64,000 nucleotides of DNA, from NCBI RefSeq assembly GCF_002863225.1, contig NZ_PKEK01000071.1:17410-81409 (forward strand), in the 5' to 3' direction. Position 1 is the stretch's first letter. Every line of letters starts with the position of its first letter. Position numbers and translations under genes: made by a program. Below are positions 32,713 to 40,052 of the stretch, piece by piece. Under the pieces are notes generated by a model. It ran no database searches and was not told the origin of the DNA. It saw only the letters and a program-made list of their open reading frames with translations. The stretch comes from Mycobacterium sp. (lineage in GTDB: Bacteria > Actinomycetota > Actinomycetes > Mycobacteriales > Mycobacteriaceae).

Positions 32713-33369
32713 ATGATGCGGATTGCTGTTGCCCTTGGGACGGTCTGCGTGTTGGCAGCGTGCTCCCATGGTTCCTCGGAGGCGCCACCGTCGGCGGATA
32801 TCTCGAAGATCACGCAGGTCAAGTCCGACTTCGGGCCTGGCTACAAAGTCAAGGAAACCGCCAAAACCGCAATCGATCCCAAGGTGCTGGCGACGCACAA
32901 GCTGCCACCGGGGCTGACTTTCGATCCGCCCGACTGCGCGGAGTTCGTCATCGGTGACGACATGCCGGCGGGACTGCAGGGAAACATGGCCGCGGTGGCC
33001 GCCGAGGGTGAGGGCGGGCGCTTCATCGCGATGGCCGTCCAGACGTCGGCGTCGGTGCCGTTCAAAGAACCCCCGCGAAACTGCGCCAAGGTGGCGTTCC
33101 AGGGCGGTCGGGTGCGGGGGCTGATCGAGGTGGTCGAGACGCCGCACATCGACGGCACCCAGACGCTCGGCGTGCACCGGCTGTTGCAAACCGTGGTGCA
33201 GGGCAAGCCGCGCAGCGGCGAGTTGTACAACTACACCGCGCATTTCGGCGACTACCAGGTGATCGTCACTGCCAACCCGATGCCCATTCCGGGTCAGCCG
33301 CCGAAGCCGGTCGACACCAAACAGGCTCGCGATCTGCTGGTTAAGTCGGTGGCCGCGATCAAGAACTGA
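32713..33369 (+). CDS. DUF5642-like lipoprotein, copy 2
   Basis: 218 residues from ATG 32713; the ATG at 32716 is also possible. Signal peptide MRIAVALGTVCVLAAC has the lipobox LAAC. The mature domain has ITQVKSDFGPGYKV, LTFDPPDCAEFV, FIAMAVQTSASVPF, VVETPHIDGTQTLGVHR and LYNYTAHFGDYQVIVTANP, matching copy 1 block by block (PGY, C after PP/P, TPHIDxxxTLG, FGDY). Two Cys that could pair are in PDCAEF and RNCAKV. It lies 24 bases after copy 1 and the same promoter probably serves both. Confidence 0.75.
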   Translation: MMRIAVALGTVCVLAACSHGSSEAPPSADISKITQVKSDFGPGYKVKETAKTAIDPKVLATHKLPPGLTFDPPDCAEFVIGDDMPAGLQGNMAAVAAEGEGGRFIAMAVQTSASVPFKEPPRNCAKVAFQGGRVRGLIEVVETPHIDGTQTLGVHRLLQTVVQGKPRSGELYNYTAHFGDYQVIVTANPMPIPGQPPKPVDTKQARDLLVKSVAAIKN

Positions 33370-33372
33370 TCG

Positions 33373-33963
33373 CTAGCGGACGTCTCTCGGCCGGAATTGG
33401 ATACTGACCCGCGGCCCGGTGCTGGCCGACGTTTTCGGCACCGAGTGCTCCCAGGTGCGCTGGCAGGAGCCACCCATCACCAACAGGTCGCCGTGTGCCT
33501 GTGGCAGTCGCAGTGATGCACCGCCGCCCCGGGGCCGCAACGCGAGGGTGCGGGTGGCGCCGAGACTGACGATCGCCACCATGGTGTCCTGCGTGCTGCT
33601 GCGTCCGATGGTGTCGCCGTGCCACGCCACACTGTCGGATCCGTCGCGGTACCAGCACAGGCCGACGGTGGTGAACGGTTCACCGAGTTCGCCGGCGTAG
33701 ATGTCGTTGAGCCGTCGACGGATTCGGGCCAGTAGCGGATGCGGCGCTTCGTCGACGGAGAGGTCGTGGAAGCTCACCAGGCGAGGCACATCCAGCACCC
33801 GGTCGTACATTTGTCGGCGCTCGGCGCGCCAGGGGATGGTTTCCAGGAGCTCGCCCAACGTCTCGTCGGCCCCGGTCAACCACCCGGAGCGAACGTCGAT
33901 CCAGGCACCGTGATCCAGCGACCGGCGTTCGTTGCACTCGAACAACGACTGCTGTACCTCCAT
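33373..33963 (-). CDS. AlkB-like 2OG-Fe(II) dioxygenase
   Basis: 196 residues from the ATG at 33963. The iron site is visible: WHGDTIG (H-x-D) near residue 120 and the distal His in WEHSVPKT, with the 2OG-binding Arg pair in GPRVSIQFRPRDVR. The PRLVSFHDL segment and CWYRDGSDSVAWHGD are typical of the AlkB subgroup that removes alkyl lesions from DNA or RNA. Mtb Rv1000c occupies this place. It is convergent with the lipoprotein gene, with three bases between. Confidence 0.8.
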   Translation of the reverse strand: MEVQQSLFECNERRSLDHGAWIDVRSGWLTGADETLGELLETIPWRAERRQMYDRVLDVPRLVSFHDLSVDEAPHPLLARIRRRLNDIYAGELGEPFTTVGLCWYRDGSDSVAWHGDTIGRSSTQDTMVAIVSLGATRTLALRPRGGGASLRLPQAHGDLLVMGGSCQRTWEHSVPKTSASTGPRVSIQFRPRDVR

Positions 33964-34134
33964 CGCCACGCGGGCGATTCTATCGCACGCTTGTTCGATT
34001 TTCACGTGTGGCGACGAAGGCCGAGGCGTCCGGAGAAGGTCACCGACACGCCCCGGGCCGGACACCGAACGATCACGATCCGGTCGCCGACCTGCCGCTG
34101 CCGGACCCGACCTGTCACTGTCGTAGGCGTGACT

Positions 34135-34335
34135 ATGGATGTGGACGACGAGTTGGCTCTGTACACGGACAAGAGGCCCTACCGCTGCGCGAACGGACAC
34201 TGGCTGCTGCCCGGGCACATGATCGTCGCCACCAGGGGGTGCACCTGCAGTCGAGGTCGGCACACGACCTGGGAATGCGAGTGCGGCGATGTCACCTACT
34301 CGCCGAAGCTGCGCGAAGCCTGCGCACTGGGTTGA
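34135..34335 (+). CDS. Tiny Cys/His-rich protein, possible zinc ribbon
   Basis: 66 residues, ATG at 34135; a GTG at 34129 is also possible. Charged N-terminus, then RCANGHWLLPGHM, GCTCSRGRHTTWECECGDVTYSP. The Cys/His positions (C..H, C-x-C, H, C-x-C) could hold one or two zinc ions. The codon bias is normal for the genome and the protein is not a shadow of a larger gene, as both neighbouring genes lie on the other strand. No family known to me. Confidence 0.55.
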   Translation: MDVDDELALYTDKRPYRCANGHWLLPGHMIVATRGCTCSRGRHTTWECECGDVTYSPKLREACALG

Positions 34336-34369
34336 CCCGGAAGCACGAAACAGCAGTCAGGGCAGGTGA

Positions 34370-35254
34370 TCAGGCGGCTCCGCGACCGAGGATTCTGTTT
34401 CGCGTTACAGGTGAGGGTGCATAGCCTCGTTGGGCAAGGGCGCGGACGGTGCGCGCGAGGACGTCGCGGGGACGGTCCTCGTTGACCACTTTGTTTACGT
34501 GCCAACCGAGATCGTCGAGCAGTTCCGCTCGCCGGATGTCTTTCACGTATTGGCGTCGATCGAGGCGATGGTGTTCGCCGTCGTACTCGAGGCCGACCAT
34601 CGGAGCCTCCCAACCCATATCCAGGTAGGCGACGAATTCGCCGTCGCTGACCCGGATCTGTGTACTCGGCCGCGGAAGGCCGGCCTTGATCAGGACGAGT
34701 CGCAACCAGGTTTCCTTTGGTGACTCCGCTCCGGCATCCATCAGGTCGATCGCCGAACGCGCGAGGTTGTTTCCTCGAGCTCCCGGGTAGCGGTCGACGA
34801 GATAAGTCAAGTCGTGCTTCGTTATTCGTGTTGCGCGAGCGAGATCGCCGAGGTGTGCCACGGCCGTCGTAGTCGGTAGGTGTCGCGCGAGATCGAAACC
34901 GGTGCGCGCCGCCGTCGCCACCCTCACACCGCGAATGACGGTCACTTCGTCGGGTGCGATCCGCTCGTTACGCGCAATGATGCCCGGCGGGTAGTGGTTG
35001 TTCCGCCAGAGCATCTCGATCGGTGAGGTCTCGCGAACCCACGTCGCGCCGTGCAGTGCTGCGGCGGCTCGGCCGGTGATGGTTGCCCGACGCTGGGACC
35101 ACAGGAATGCCCCGACGGTCATCGCCGCCAATGTCTGTTCGCCGCCTTTGGCAATGTAGACATCCGGAAATATCGGCCGGTAGTTCCAGCGCAGTTGTCC
35201 GCGGGTGAGCGCGCCGCGGGCGATCGCTTCGCTGCCGACAGTCGGAGCTTCCAT
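34370..35254 (-). CDS. AbiEi-like N-domain / DUF559 nuclease-fold protein
   Basis: 294 residues. The N-terminal winged-helix-like part (IARGALTRGQLRWNYRPIFPDVYI) resembles AbiEi antitoxin-type regulators. The middle has ITGRAAAALHGATWV. The C-terminal part has VGLEYDGEHHRLDRRQYVKDIRRAELLDDLGWHV, the DUF559/Vsr-like fold with E-Y-D-G-x-x-H. Such proteins are numerous and variably present in mycobacteria; their function is unsettled. The gene is boxed by two identical 15-base direct repeats, one inside its last codons and one upstream of its start, as if moved as a cassette. Confidence 0.75.
   Translation of the reverse strand: MEAPTVGSEAIARGALTRGQLRWNYRPIFPDVYIAKGGEQTLAAMTVGAFLWSQRRATITGRAAAALHGATWVRETSPIEMLWRNNHYPPGIIARNERIAPDEVTVIRGVRVATAARTGFDLARHLPTTTAVAHLGDLARATRITKHDLTYLVDRYPGARGNNLARSAIDLMDAGAESPKETWLRLVLIKAGLPRPSTQIRVSDGEFVAYLDMGWEAPMVGLEYDGEHHRLDRRQYVKDIRRAELLDDLGWHVNKVVNEDRPRDVLARTVRALAQRGYAPSPVTRNRILGRGAA
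34390..34404. repeat. 15-bp direct repeat, copy A
   Basis: GGATTCTGTTTCGCG, identical to the copy at 35335-35349. It lies within the final codons of the DUF559-type gene. Confidence 0.7.
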
Positions 35255-35301
35255 GGGCGCGATGATGCTGGTTGGTGATCAGCTGCGGCTCCAGGCAGAA
35301 G

Positions 35302-35336
35302 CCAGGGCTGTGGATAAGCGGCATCGACAGCCCTGG
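35302..35336 (-). terminator. Hairpin after pmt
   Basis: Perfect 10-bp stem CCAGGGCTGT / ACAGCCCTGG with a 15-base loop, starting 22 bases past the stop of the leftward pmt gene. No T run follows, as is common for mycobacterial terminators. It could also be a binding site. Confidence 0.5.
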
Positions 35337-35349
35337 ATTCTGTTTCGCG
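35335..35349. repeat. 15-bp direct repeat, copy B
   Basis: Exact second copy of the 34390 repeat, between the start of the DUF559-type gene and the stop of pmt. It overlaps the last two bases of the hairpin at 35302. Confidence 0.7.
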
Positions 35350-35357
35350 GGAGGGCG

Positions 35358-36905
35358 CTAGCGCCAGCTGGGTAGCCAGATCTCCATGTTCCAGGTGTTC
35401 TGCGAAATCGGCTGACCGGTCAGAATGGGGAACAGCCAGGCGAAGTTCGTCAAAACCATTGCGACGTAACAGGACACCGCGATCAGCCCGAGGCTGCGCC
35501 GCTCCGGTCCCTGATTGGGTTTGTAGAGGATGTCGCCGAGGATGAGGGCGATCGCCATCGCCAGAAACGGCGCCATGGTCGCCGCGTAGAAGAAGTACAT
35601 CTGCCGATCGATGTCACCGAACCACGGCAGCCAACCCGCGCAGTACCCGACGAGCACCGCGGCGTAGCGCCAGTCGCGGCGCACCAGCATCCGCCAGCAG
35701 GCGTACAACAGCACGGGCACCGAAATCCACCACAGCGCCGGTGTGCCCACCAGCATCACCGCTTTGACGCACGACTGCGCACCGCAACCCGGCACGTTCT
35801 GCTGATCGATCGCATAGAGCACGGGCCGTAACGACATCGGCCAGGCCCACGGCTTGGATTCCCACGGGTGGTAGTTACCTGCGGAATTCGTCAACCCGGC
35901 GTGGAAGTGATACGCGTTCGCGGTGTAATGCCACAGCGAGCGGATGGCATCGGGCAGTGGGACATTCGAGTGTCTACCGATCGACTGACCTACCTCGTGG
36001 CGGTCGATCGCCGTCTCGGACGCGAACCACGGCGCATAGCTGGCCAGGTAGACCCCGAACGGAATCAGCAACAGCGCGTACGCCGTTGGGAACAGGTCGC
36101 GCCGTACCGTGCCCAGCCACGGCCGCAGCACCCGGTACTGCCTGCGGGCCGCCACGTCGAACGCCAACGACATCAACCCGAAGAACACGACGAAGTACAG
36201 CCCGGACCACTTTGTCCCGCAAGCCAATCCGAGAAGCACGCCCGCGCCGAACCGCCACCACCGCACGCCCAGCCGCGGTCCCCAGACCGTCTCGGCGATG
36301 CGATCCTCGGTGAAGGCCACATACATACGTTCGCGGACCTGGTCGCGGTCGACGATCAGGGCGCCGAACGCGGCAAGCACCAGGAACGCCAGGAAACCGT
36401 CGAGCAACGCGGTGCGGGCCACCACGAAGCTGACCCCGTCGGCGATCACCAGCAGTCCCGCGATCGCCCCGACAAGCGTCGAACGGCTGATCCGCCGCAC
36501 GATCCGGACGACCAGCGCCACCATGATCGTGCCGAGGATCGCGCCGGTGAAGCGCCAACCCAGTCCGGTGTAGCCGAACAACGCCTCGCCGGTCGCGATC
36601 AACTGCTTGCCCACCGGCGGGTGCACGACCAGGCCGTAGCCGGGGTTGTCCTCCACTCCGTGGTTGTGCAGCATCTGCCAGGCCTGCGGCGCGTAGTGCT
36701 TCTCGTCGAAGATCGGTGTTCCGGCATCGGTGGGCGAACCCAGGTTCACCGTTCTGGTCAGCGCCGCCAGCGCCGTGATGACGCCGGTGACCACCCATCC
36801 TTCGAGCCGGTCCACCGGACCGAAATCGGGTGCGGGCACCAGGGGTCCGGGGCTGATCACCGGTGCTTCGTCATCGGCGACGACGTCGTCGGTCAAGGCG
36901 GTCAT
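35358..36905 (-). CDS. pmt: Protein O-mannosyltransferase
   Basis: 515 residues from the ATG at 36905; an ATG at 36932 would add nine. GT39-type membrane enzyme with about ten helices that moves mannose from polyprenyl-phosphate-mannose to Ser/Thr of exported proteins. The catalytic loop 1 has FDEKHYAPQAW (Asp-Glu pair), followed by HPPVGKQLIA. Later comes the PMT block WHYTANAYHFHAGLTNSAGNYHPWESKPW. It matches Mtb Rv1002c nearly throughout. It is divergent from rsmI, and the shared upstream region is filled by a 57-bp tandem repeat. Confidence 0.92.
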   Translation of the reverse strand: MTALTDDVVADDEAPVISPGPLVPAPDFGPVDRLEGWVVTGVITALAALTRTVNLGSPTDAGTPIFDEKHYAPQAWQMLHNHGVEDNPGYGLVVHPPVGKQLIATGEALFGYTGLGWRFTGAILGTIMVALVVRIVRRISRSTLVGAIAGLLVIADGVSFVVARTALLDGFLAFLVLAAFGALIVDRDQVRERMYVAFTEDRIAETVWGPRLGVRWWRFGAGVLLGLACGTKWSGLYFVVFFGLMSLAFDVAARRQYRVLRPWLGTVRRDLFPTAYALLLIPFGVYLASYAPWFASETAIDRHEVGQSIGRHSNVPLPDAIRSLWHYTANAYHFHAGLTNSAGNYHPWESKPWAWPMSLRPVLYAIDQQNVPGCGAQSCVKAVMLVGTPALWWISVPVLLYACWRMLVRRDWRYAAVLVGYCAGWLPWFGDIDRQMYFFYAATMAPFLAMAIALILGDILYKPNQGPERRSLGLIAVSCYVAMVLTNFAWLFPILTGQPISQNTWNMEIWLPSWR

Positions 36906-36937
36906 CAGAACTGATCGTAGGCTGTCGCCCATGACGA

Positions 36938-37108
36938 CGTGCCGTCGACGATGCAGAGCGAAGCGATGAGGAGGAGCGGCACGTGAGCTCGGACCGTGCC
37001 GTCGACGATGCAGAGCGAAGCGATGAGGAGGAGCGGCACGTGAGCTCGGGCCGTGCCGTCGACGATGCAGAGCGAAGCGATGAGGAGGAGCGGCACGTGA
37101 GCTCGGGC
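36938..37108 (+). repeat. MIRU-like tandem repeat, 3 x 57 bp, each with RBS and GTG
   Basis: Three head-to-tail copies start at 36938, 36995 and 37052. They are identical apart from one base (CTCGGAC against CTCGGGC). Each unit holds the core GACGATGCAGAGCGAAGCGA, then TGAGGAGGAGCGGCAC and GTGAGCTC, that is a strong Shine-Dalgarno (GAGGAGGAG) and a GTG. The core is what I recall of mycobacterial interspersed repetitive units (MIRU). As 57 is divisible by three, the copies stay in frame with rsmI and can encode a repeated acidic peptide (RAVDDAERSDEEERHVSS). Confidence 0.9.
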
Positions 37109-37930
37109 CGACTGCTGCTGGGCGCCACCCCGCTGGGCCAGCCGTCCGATGCGTCGCCACGGCTGGTCGCGGCACTGGCCACCGCCGACATCGTTGCCGC
37201 CGAGGACACCCGCAGGTTGCGGATGCTGGCCAAGGCCCTCGACGTCGTGGTTGCCGGGAAGGTGGTCAGCCTCTTCGACCACAACGAGGCGGCCCGGGTG
37301 CCCGCTCTGATCGAGCAGCTCACCGCCGGGGCCACCGCTCTGGTGGTCAGCGATGCCGGAATGCCGTTGATCAGCGACCCGGGCCACCGGCTGGTGGCGG
37401 CGTGCGTGGAAGCCGGCATTCCGGTGCAGTGTCTGCCCGGACCGTCTGCGGTGACGACCGCGCTGGCCGTCTCGGGCCTGCCTTCGGAGCGGTTCTGTTT
37501 CGAGGGATTCGCGCCGCGCAAACAGGGCGCGCGCCGCAACTGGCTGTCGTCACTGGCAGCCGAGTCGCGCACGACGGTGTTCTTCGAATCGCCGCGCCGC
37601 CTGCACGCCTGCCTGCTCGACGCGGTCCAGCAGCTGGGCGGAGACCGGCGGGCCGCGGTCTGCCGCGAGCTGACCAAGGTGCACGAGGAAGTGCTGCGCG
37701 GGTCGCTGGACGAGCTGGCCACCTGGGCCGCCGACGGCGTGCTCGGCGAGATCACCGTGGTACTGGCCGGCGCGGTGTTGCAGGCTGACCTGCCCACGCT
37801 GGTGACCCAGGTGATCGCGCTGGCCGACGGCGGCATGGGCGTCAAAGACGCGTGCGCGCAGGTGATCTCGGCTACACCAGGTGCGACGTCACGGCGTGAG
37901 CTCTACGACGCGGTGTTGCGCGCCCGATGA
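37097..37930 (+). CDS. rsmI: 16S rRNA C1402 ribose 2'-O-methyltransferase
   Basis: 277 residues from the GTG at 37097, the one in the third repeat unit. This gives the normal N-terminus GRLLLGATPLGQPSDAS. GTGs at 36983 and 37040 in the earlier units would add 38 or 19 residues of repeat peptide. SAM-dependent tetrapyrrole-methylase fold: ADIVAAEDTRRLRMLA, LVVSDAGMPLISDPGHRLV, VQCLPGPSAVTTALAVSGLP, and FFESPRRLHA. It methylates the decoding site of 16S rRNA. The 3' end overlaps the convergent pabB gene by 59 bases. Mtb Rv1003 is the orthologue. Confidence 0.9.
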   Translation: MSSGRLLLGATPLGQPSDASPRLVAALATADIVAAEDTRRLRMLAKALDVVVAGKVVSLFDHNEAARVPALIEQLTAGATALVVSDAGMPLISDPGHRLVAACVEAGIPVQCLPGPSAVTTALAVSGLPSERFCFEGFAPRKQGARRNWLSSLAAESRTTVFFESPRRLHACLLDAVQQLGGDRRAAVCRELTKVHEEVLRGSLDELATWAADGVLGEITVVLAGAVLQADLPTLVTQVIALADGGMGVKDACAQVISATPGATSRRELYDAVLRAR

Positions 37931-39128
37931 TCGGGGCGGCCTTGTGCAGGCACTCCTCCCATTCGGCATCGGGGTCGGAATCGGCGGTGATTCCGCCGCC
38001 GGAGCCCAGCACCGCGTTGCCGACCGCGTCGAACTCCACCGTGCGGATCGCGACGTTCAGTTCGCAGCCGGCTACCGGTGACGCCAATCCAACTGTGCCG
38101 CAGTATATTCCACGGCTGTTGTGCTCCCACTGCGAAATCAGCTCTCGGGCACGCAGTTTGGGTGTTCCGGTGATGGACGCCGGTGGAAAGGTCGCATCGA
38201 GCAGGGTCGCGGTGGGCAGCTGCACGGGAATCTGCGCCGACACCGTCGACACCAGATGCCACACGCCCGGCGCGGGCCTGACGACCAGCAGCTCGGGCAC
38301 CGTGACCGAACCGGTGACCGCAACCCGCCCCAGGTCGTTGCGGACCAGGTCGACGATCATCACGTTCTCGGCGACGTCCTTGCTCGACGCCCGCAATGCC
38401 GACGGGGGAGCGTACAGCGGCAGCGTGCCCTTGATCGGGCTCGACGTCACCAGATCACCTCGGCGGCAGAGGAACAACTCCGGTGACAGCGACGCGACCG
38501 CGCCCCAGGGGCCGGCGACGTAGGCCGCCCGGGCCGGATCCGTGCGCGCGACGCCGTCGAGGAAGAAGTCCAGCGGGTCGCCGGCGATCGTGCCGGTGAA
38601 CTGGGTGCACACGCAGGCCTGGTAGACCTCGCCGGCCCGGATGGCCTCCAGGCAGGCCAGCACTCCGGTGCGATGCGCCTGCTGGTCGGCGGCGTTCCAG
38701 TCGATCCGGTAGGCGCGCGCGGCGGTGAGGGAGGTCAGCGCCTCGGCCAGCCAGCCGGGCATCGGGGCGCCGGACAGGCTCTCGTACCACCACTGTCGGT
38801 CGCGGTCGCAGCGCAGCACGCAGTCCGTCCAACCGCCGGCGGCCTCGGGAACCCGGCCGGGCTGGCCCGCTGCACCCGGATCCGGGTAGGACAGGTAGCC
38901 GATCCAGCCCCCGCCGACCGTGGTGCTGTGCGAGCCGGGCCGGACGTCGAAGGCATCGGCCGGGTCGACGGGAAGAACCGGCAGGCTGGGCGCGATGACT
39001 GCCAGCGCGCCGAACCACTGCCCGGTCAGCGCGGCGGGCGGCGGCAGGTCGAACCGGCGGGTGGCGTCGCCGACGGCGCGAAGCACCTCGTGGGCGCTGC
39101 CCAGATCGCCGAGCCGGTCGATTCGCAC
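37872..39128 (-). CDS. pabB: Aminodeoxychorismate synthase component I
   Basis: 418 residues, chorismate-utilising fold. Signatures: AGEVYQACVCTQF, SPELFLCR, SSPIKGTLP (the Lys typical of PabB/TrpE), DLVRNDLGRV, and TFPPASITGTPKLRARELI, with GSGGGITADSDPDAEWEE near the end. It makes 4-amino-4-deoxychorismate for folate, using ammonia from PabA, which is not nearby. The N-terminal part is short compared with E. coli PabB. Matches Mtb Rv1005c in place and length. Its end overlaps rsmI on the other strand. Confidence 0.88.
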   Translation of the reverse strand: MRIDRLGDLGSAHEVLRAVGDATRRFDLPPPAALTGQWFGALAVIAPSLPVLPVDPADAFDVRPGSHSTTVGGGWIGYLSYPDPGAAGQPGRVPEAAGGWTDCVLRCDRDRQWWYESLSGAPMPGWLAEALTSLTAARAYRIDWNAADQQAHRTGVLACLEAIRAGEVYQACVCTQFTGTIAGDPLDFFLDGVARTDPARAAYVAGPWGAVASLSPELFLCRRGDLVTSSPIKGTLPLYAPPSALRASSKDVAENVMIVDLVRNDLGRVAVTGSVTVPELLVVRPAPGVWHLVSTVSAQIPVQLPTATLLDATFPPASITGTPKLRARELISQWEHNSRGIYCGTVGLASPVAGCELNVAIRTVEFDAVGNAVLGSGGGITADSDPDAEWEECLHKAAPIIGRATPRRRAHAVTSHLV

Positions 39129-39149
39129 GCCCCTAGCTTGGCAGAAATC

Positions 39150-40052
39150 TCAGCCGCGGCTGATTTTGCGTGCGGTCGTGACCGCGGCGAGCTTGTCCGG
39201 ATTGCGCATGGCGTAGAAATTGCTGATCTTGCCGTCGACGATCTCGACGGTGAAGACGCCCTCCAACGTCTCGCCGTTGTAGAGCAGGACGGCGGGTGCG
39301 GAATTGCAGACCACCATCTCTGCGCGGACATCCGGCAGCTGCATGCCGCGGCTGATCAGCCCGACGATCGCCCGGGCCACCTTGTCGGCGCCGACCACCG
39401 GACGGCGGGCCGCGCTGGCCTTGCCGTTGCTGTCGGCGGTCCACACCACGTCGGGCGCCAGCATCGCCATCACCGCCTGCACGTCGCCGCCGGCCGCCGC
39501 CGCCATGAACTCCGCGGCGATCCGGGTGTTCTGCCCCGGGTCGGCCGGCGCGAAACGTTTGCGCCGCGCCTGCACATGTTCGCGGGCGCGGTGCGCGACC
39601 TGGCGTACCGCCGACTCCGATTTGCCGACCGCGGAAGCGATTTCGTCATAGTCGAAACCGAACGTCTCGCGCAGCACGAACACCGCCCGCTCGTCGGGAC
39701 TCAAGGTCTCGAGGAGCACCAGCATAGCCATCGAAACCGATTCGGCCAGAACGACATCGGCCGAGGGATCCTGCTCGTCGAGCAGTAGTGGCTCGGGCAG
39801 CCAGGGGCCGACGTAGTCCTCCCGGCGCCGGGCACCCGCCCGCCGCGCATTGAGCGCCTGGCGAGTGACCAGCCGGGCCAGATAGGCCTTGGTGTCCTGC
39901 ACACCGCTGAGGTCGACCTCGGCCCACCGCAGGTAGCTGTCCTGCAGCACGTCATCGGATTCGGTTGTCGAGCCCAGGATTTCGTAGGCGATGGTGAACA
40001 GTAGCGGCCGCAGCAGCATGAACCGTTCGGCGTGACCGTCGGAGGCGGTCAC
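39150..40052 (-). CDS. sigJ: ECF sigma factor, ECF41 family (SigJ-like)
   Basis: 300 residues from the GTG at 40052. Sigma region 2 is about 8-75 (LLFTIAYEILGSTTESDDVLQDSYLRW). Region 4 is about 110-160 (LETLSPDERAVFVLRETFGFDYDEIASAVGKSESAVRQVAHRAREHV). A SnoaL-like C-terminal domain follows, characteristic of ECF41, with DSNGK at the DGGGK position and the NPDKL motif near the end. In this family the C-terminal domain replaces an anti-sigma factor and tunes activity. The GTG overlaps the stop of the oxidoreductase gene (GTGA), the usual ECF41 partner arrangement. Confidence 0.88.
   Translation of the reverse strand: MTASDGHAERFMLLRPLLFTIAYEILGSTTESDDVLQDSYLRWAEVDLSGVQDTKAYLARLVTRQALNARRAGARRREDYVGPWLPEPLLLDEQDPSADVVLAESVSMAMLVLLETLSPDERAVFVLRETFGFDYDEIASAVGKSESAVRQVAHRAREHVQARRKRFAPADPGQNTRIAAEFMAAAAGGDVQAVMAMLAPDVVWTADSNGKASAARRPVVGADKVARAIVGLISRGMQLPDVRAEMVVCNSAPAVLLYNGETLEGVFTVEIVDGKISNFYAMRNPDKLAAVTTARKISRG

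Noticed and set aside
33739..34335. 198-residue form of the small Cys-rich protein
   Set aside because: The first 132 codons are antisense of the AlkB-like gene; only the last 66 residues look coding.
36938..37108. CRISPR array
   Set aside because: Units are direct tandem copies without variable spacers.
36905..37175. A leftward frame extending pmt with repeated APPHRFALHRRRHG segments
   Set aside because: It is the reverse translation of the 57-bp tandem repeat; pmt similarity begins at the ATG at 36905.
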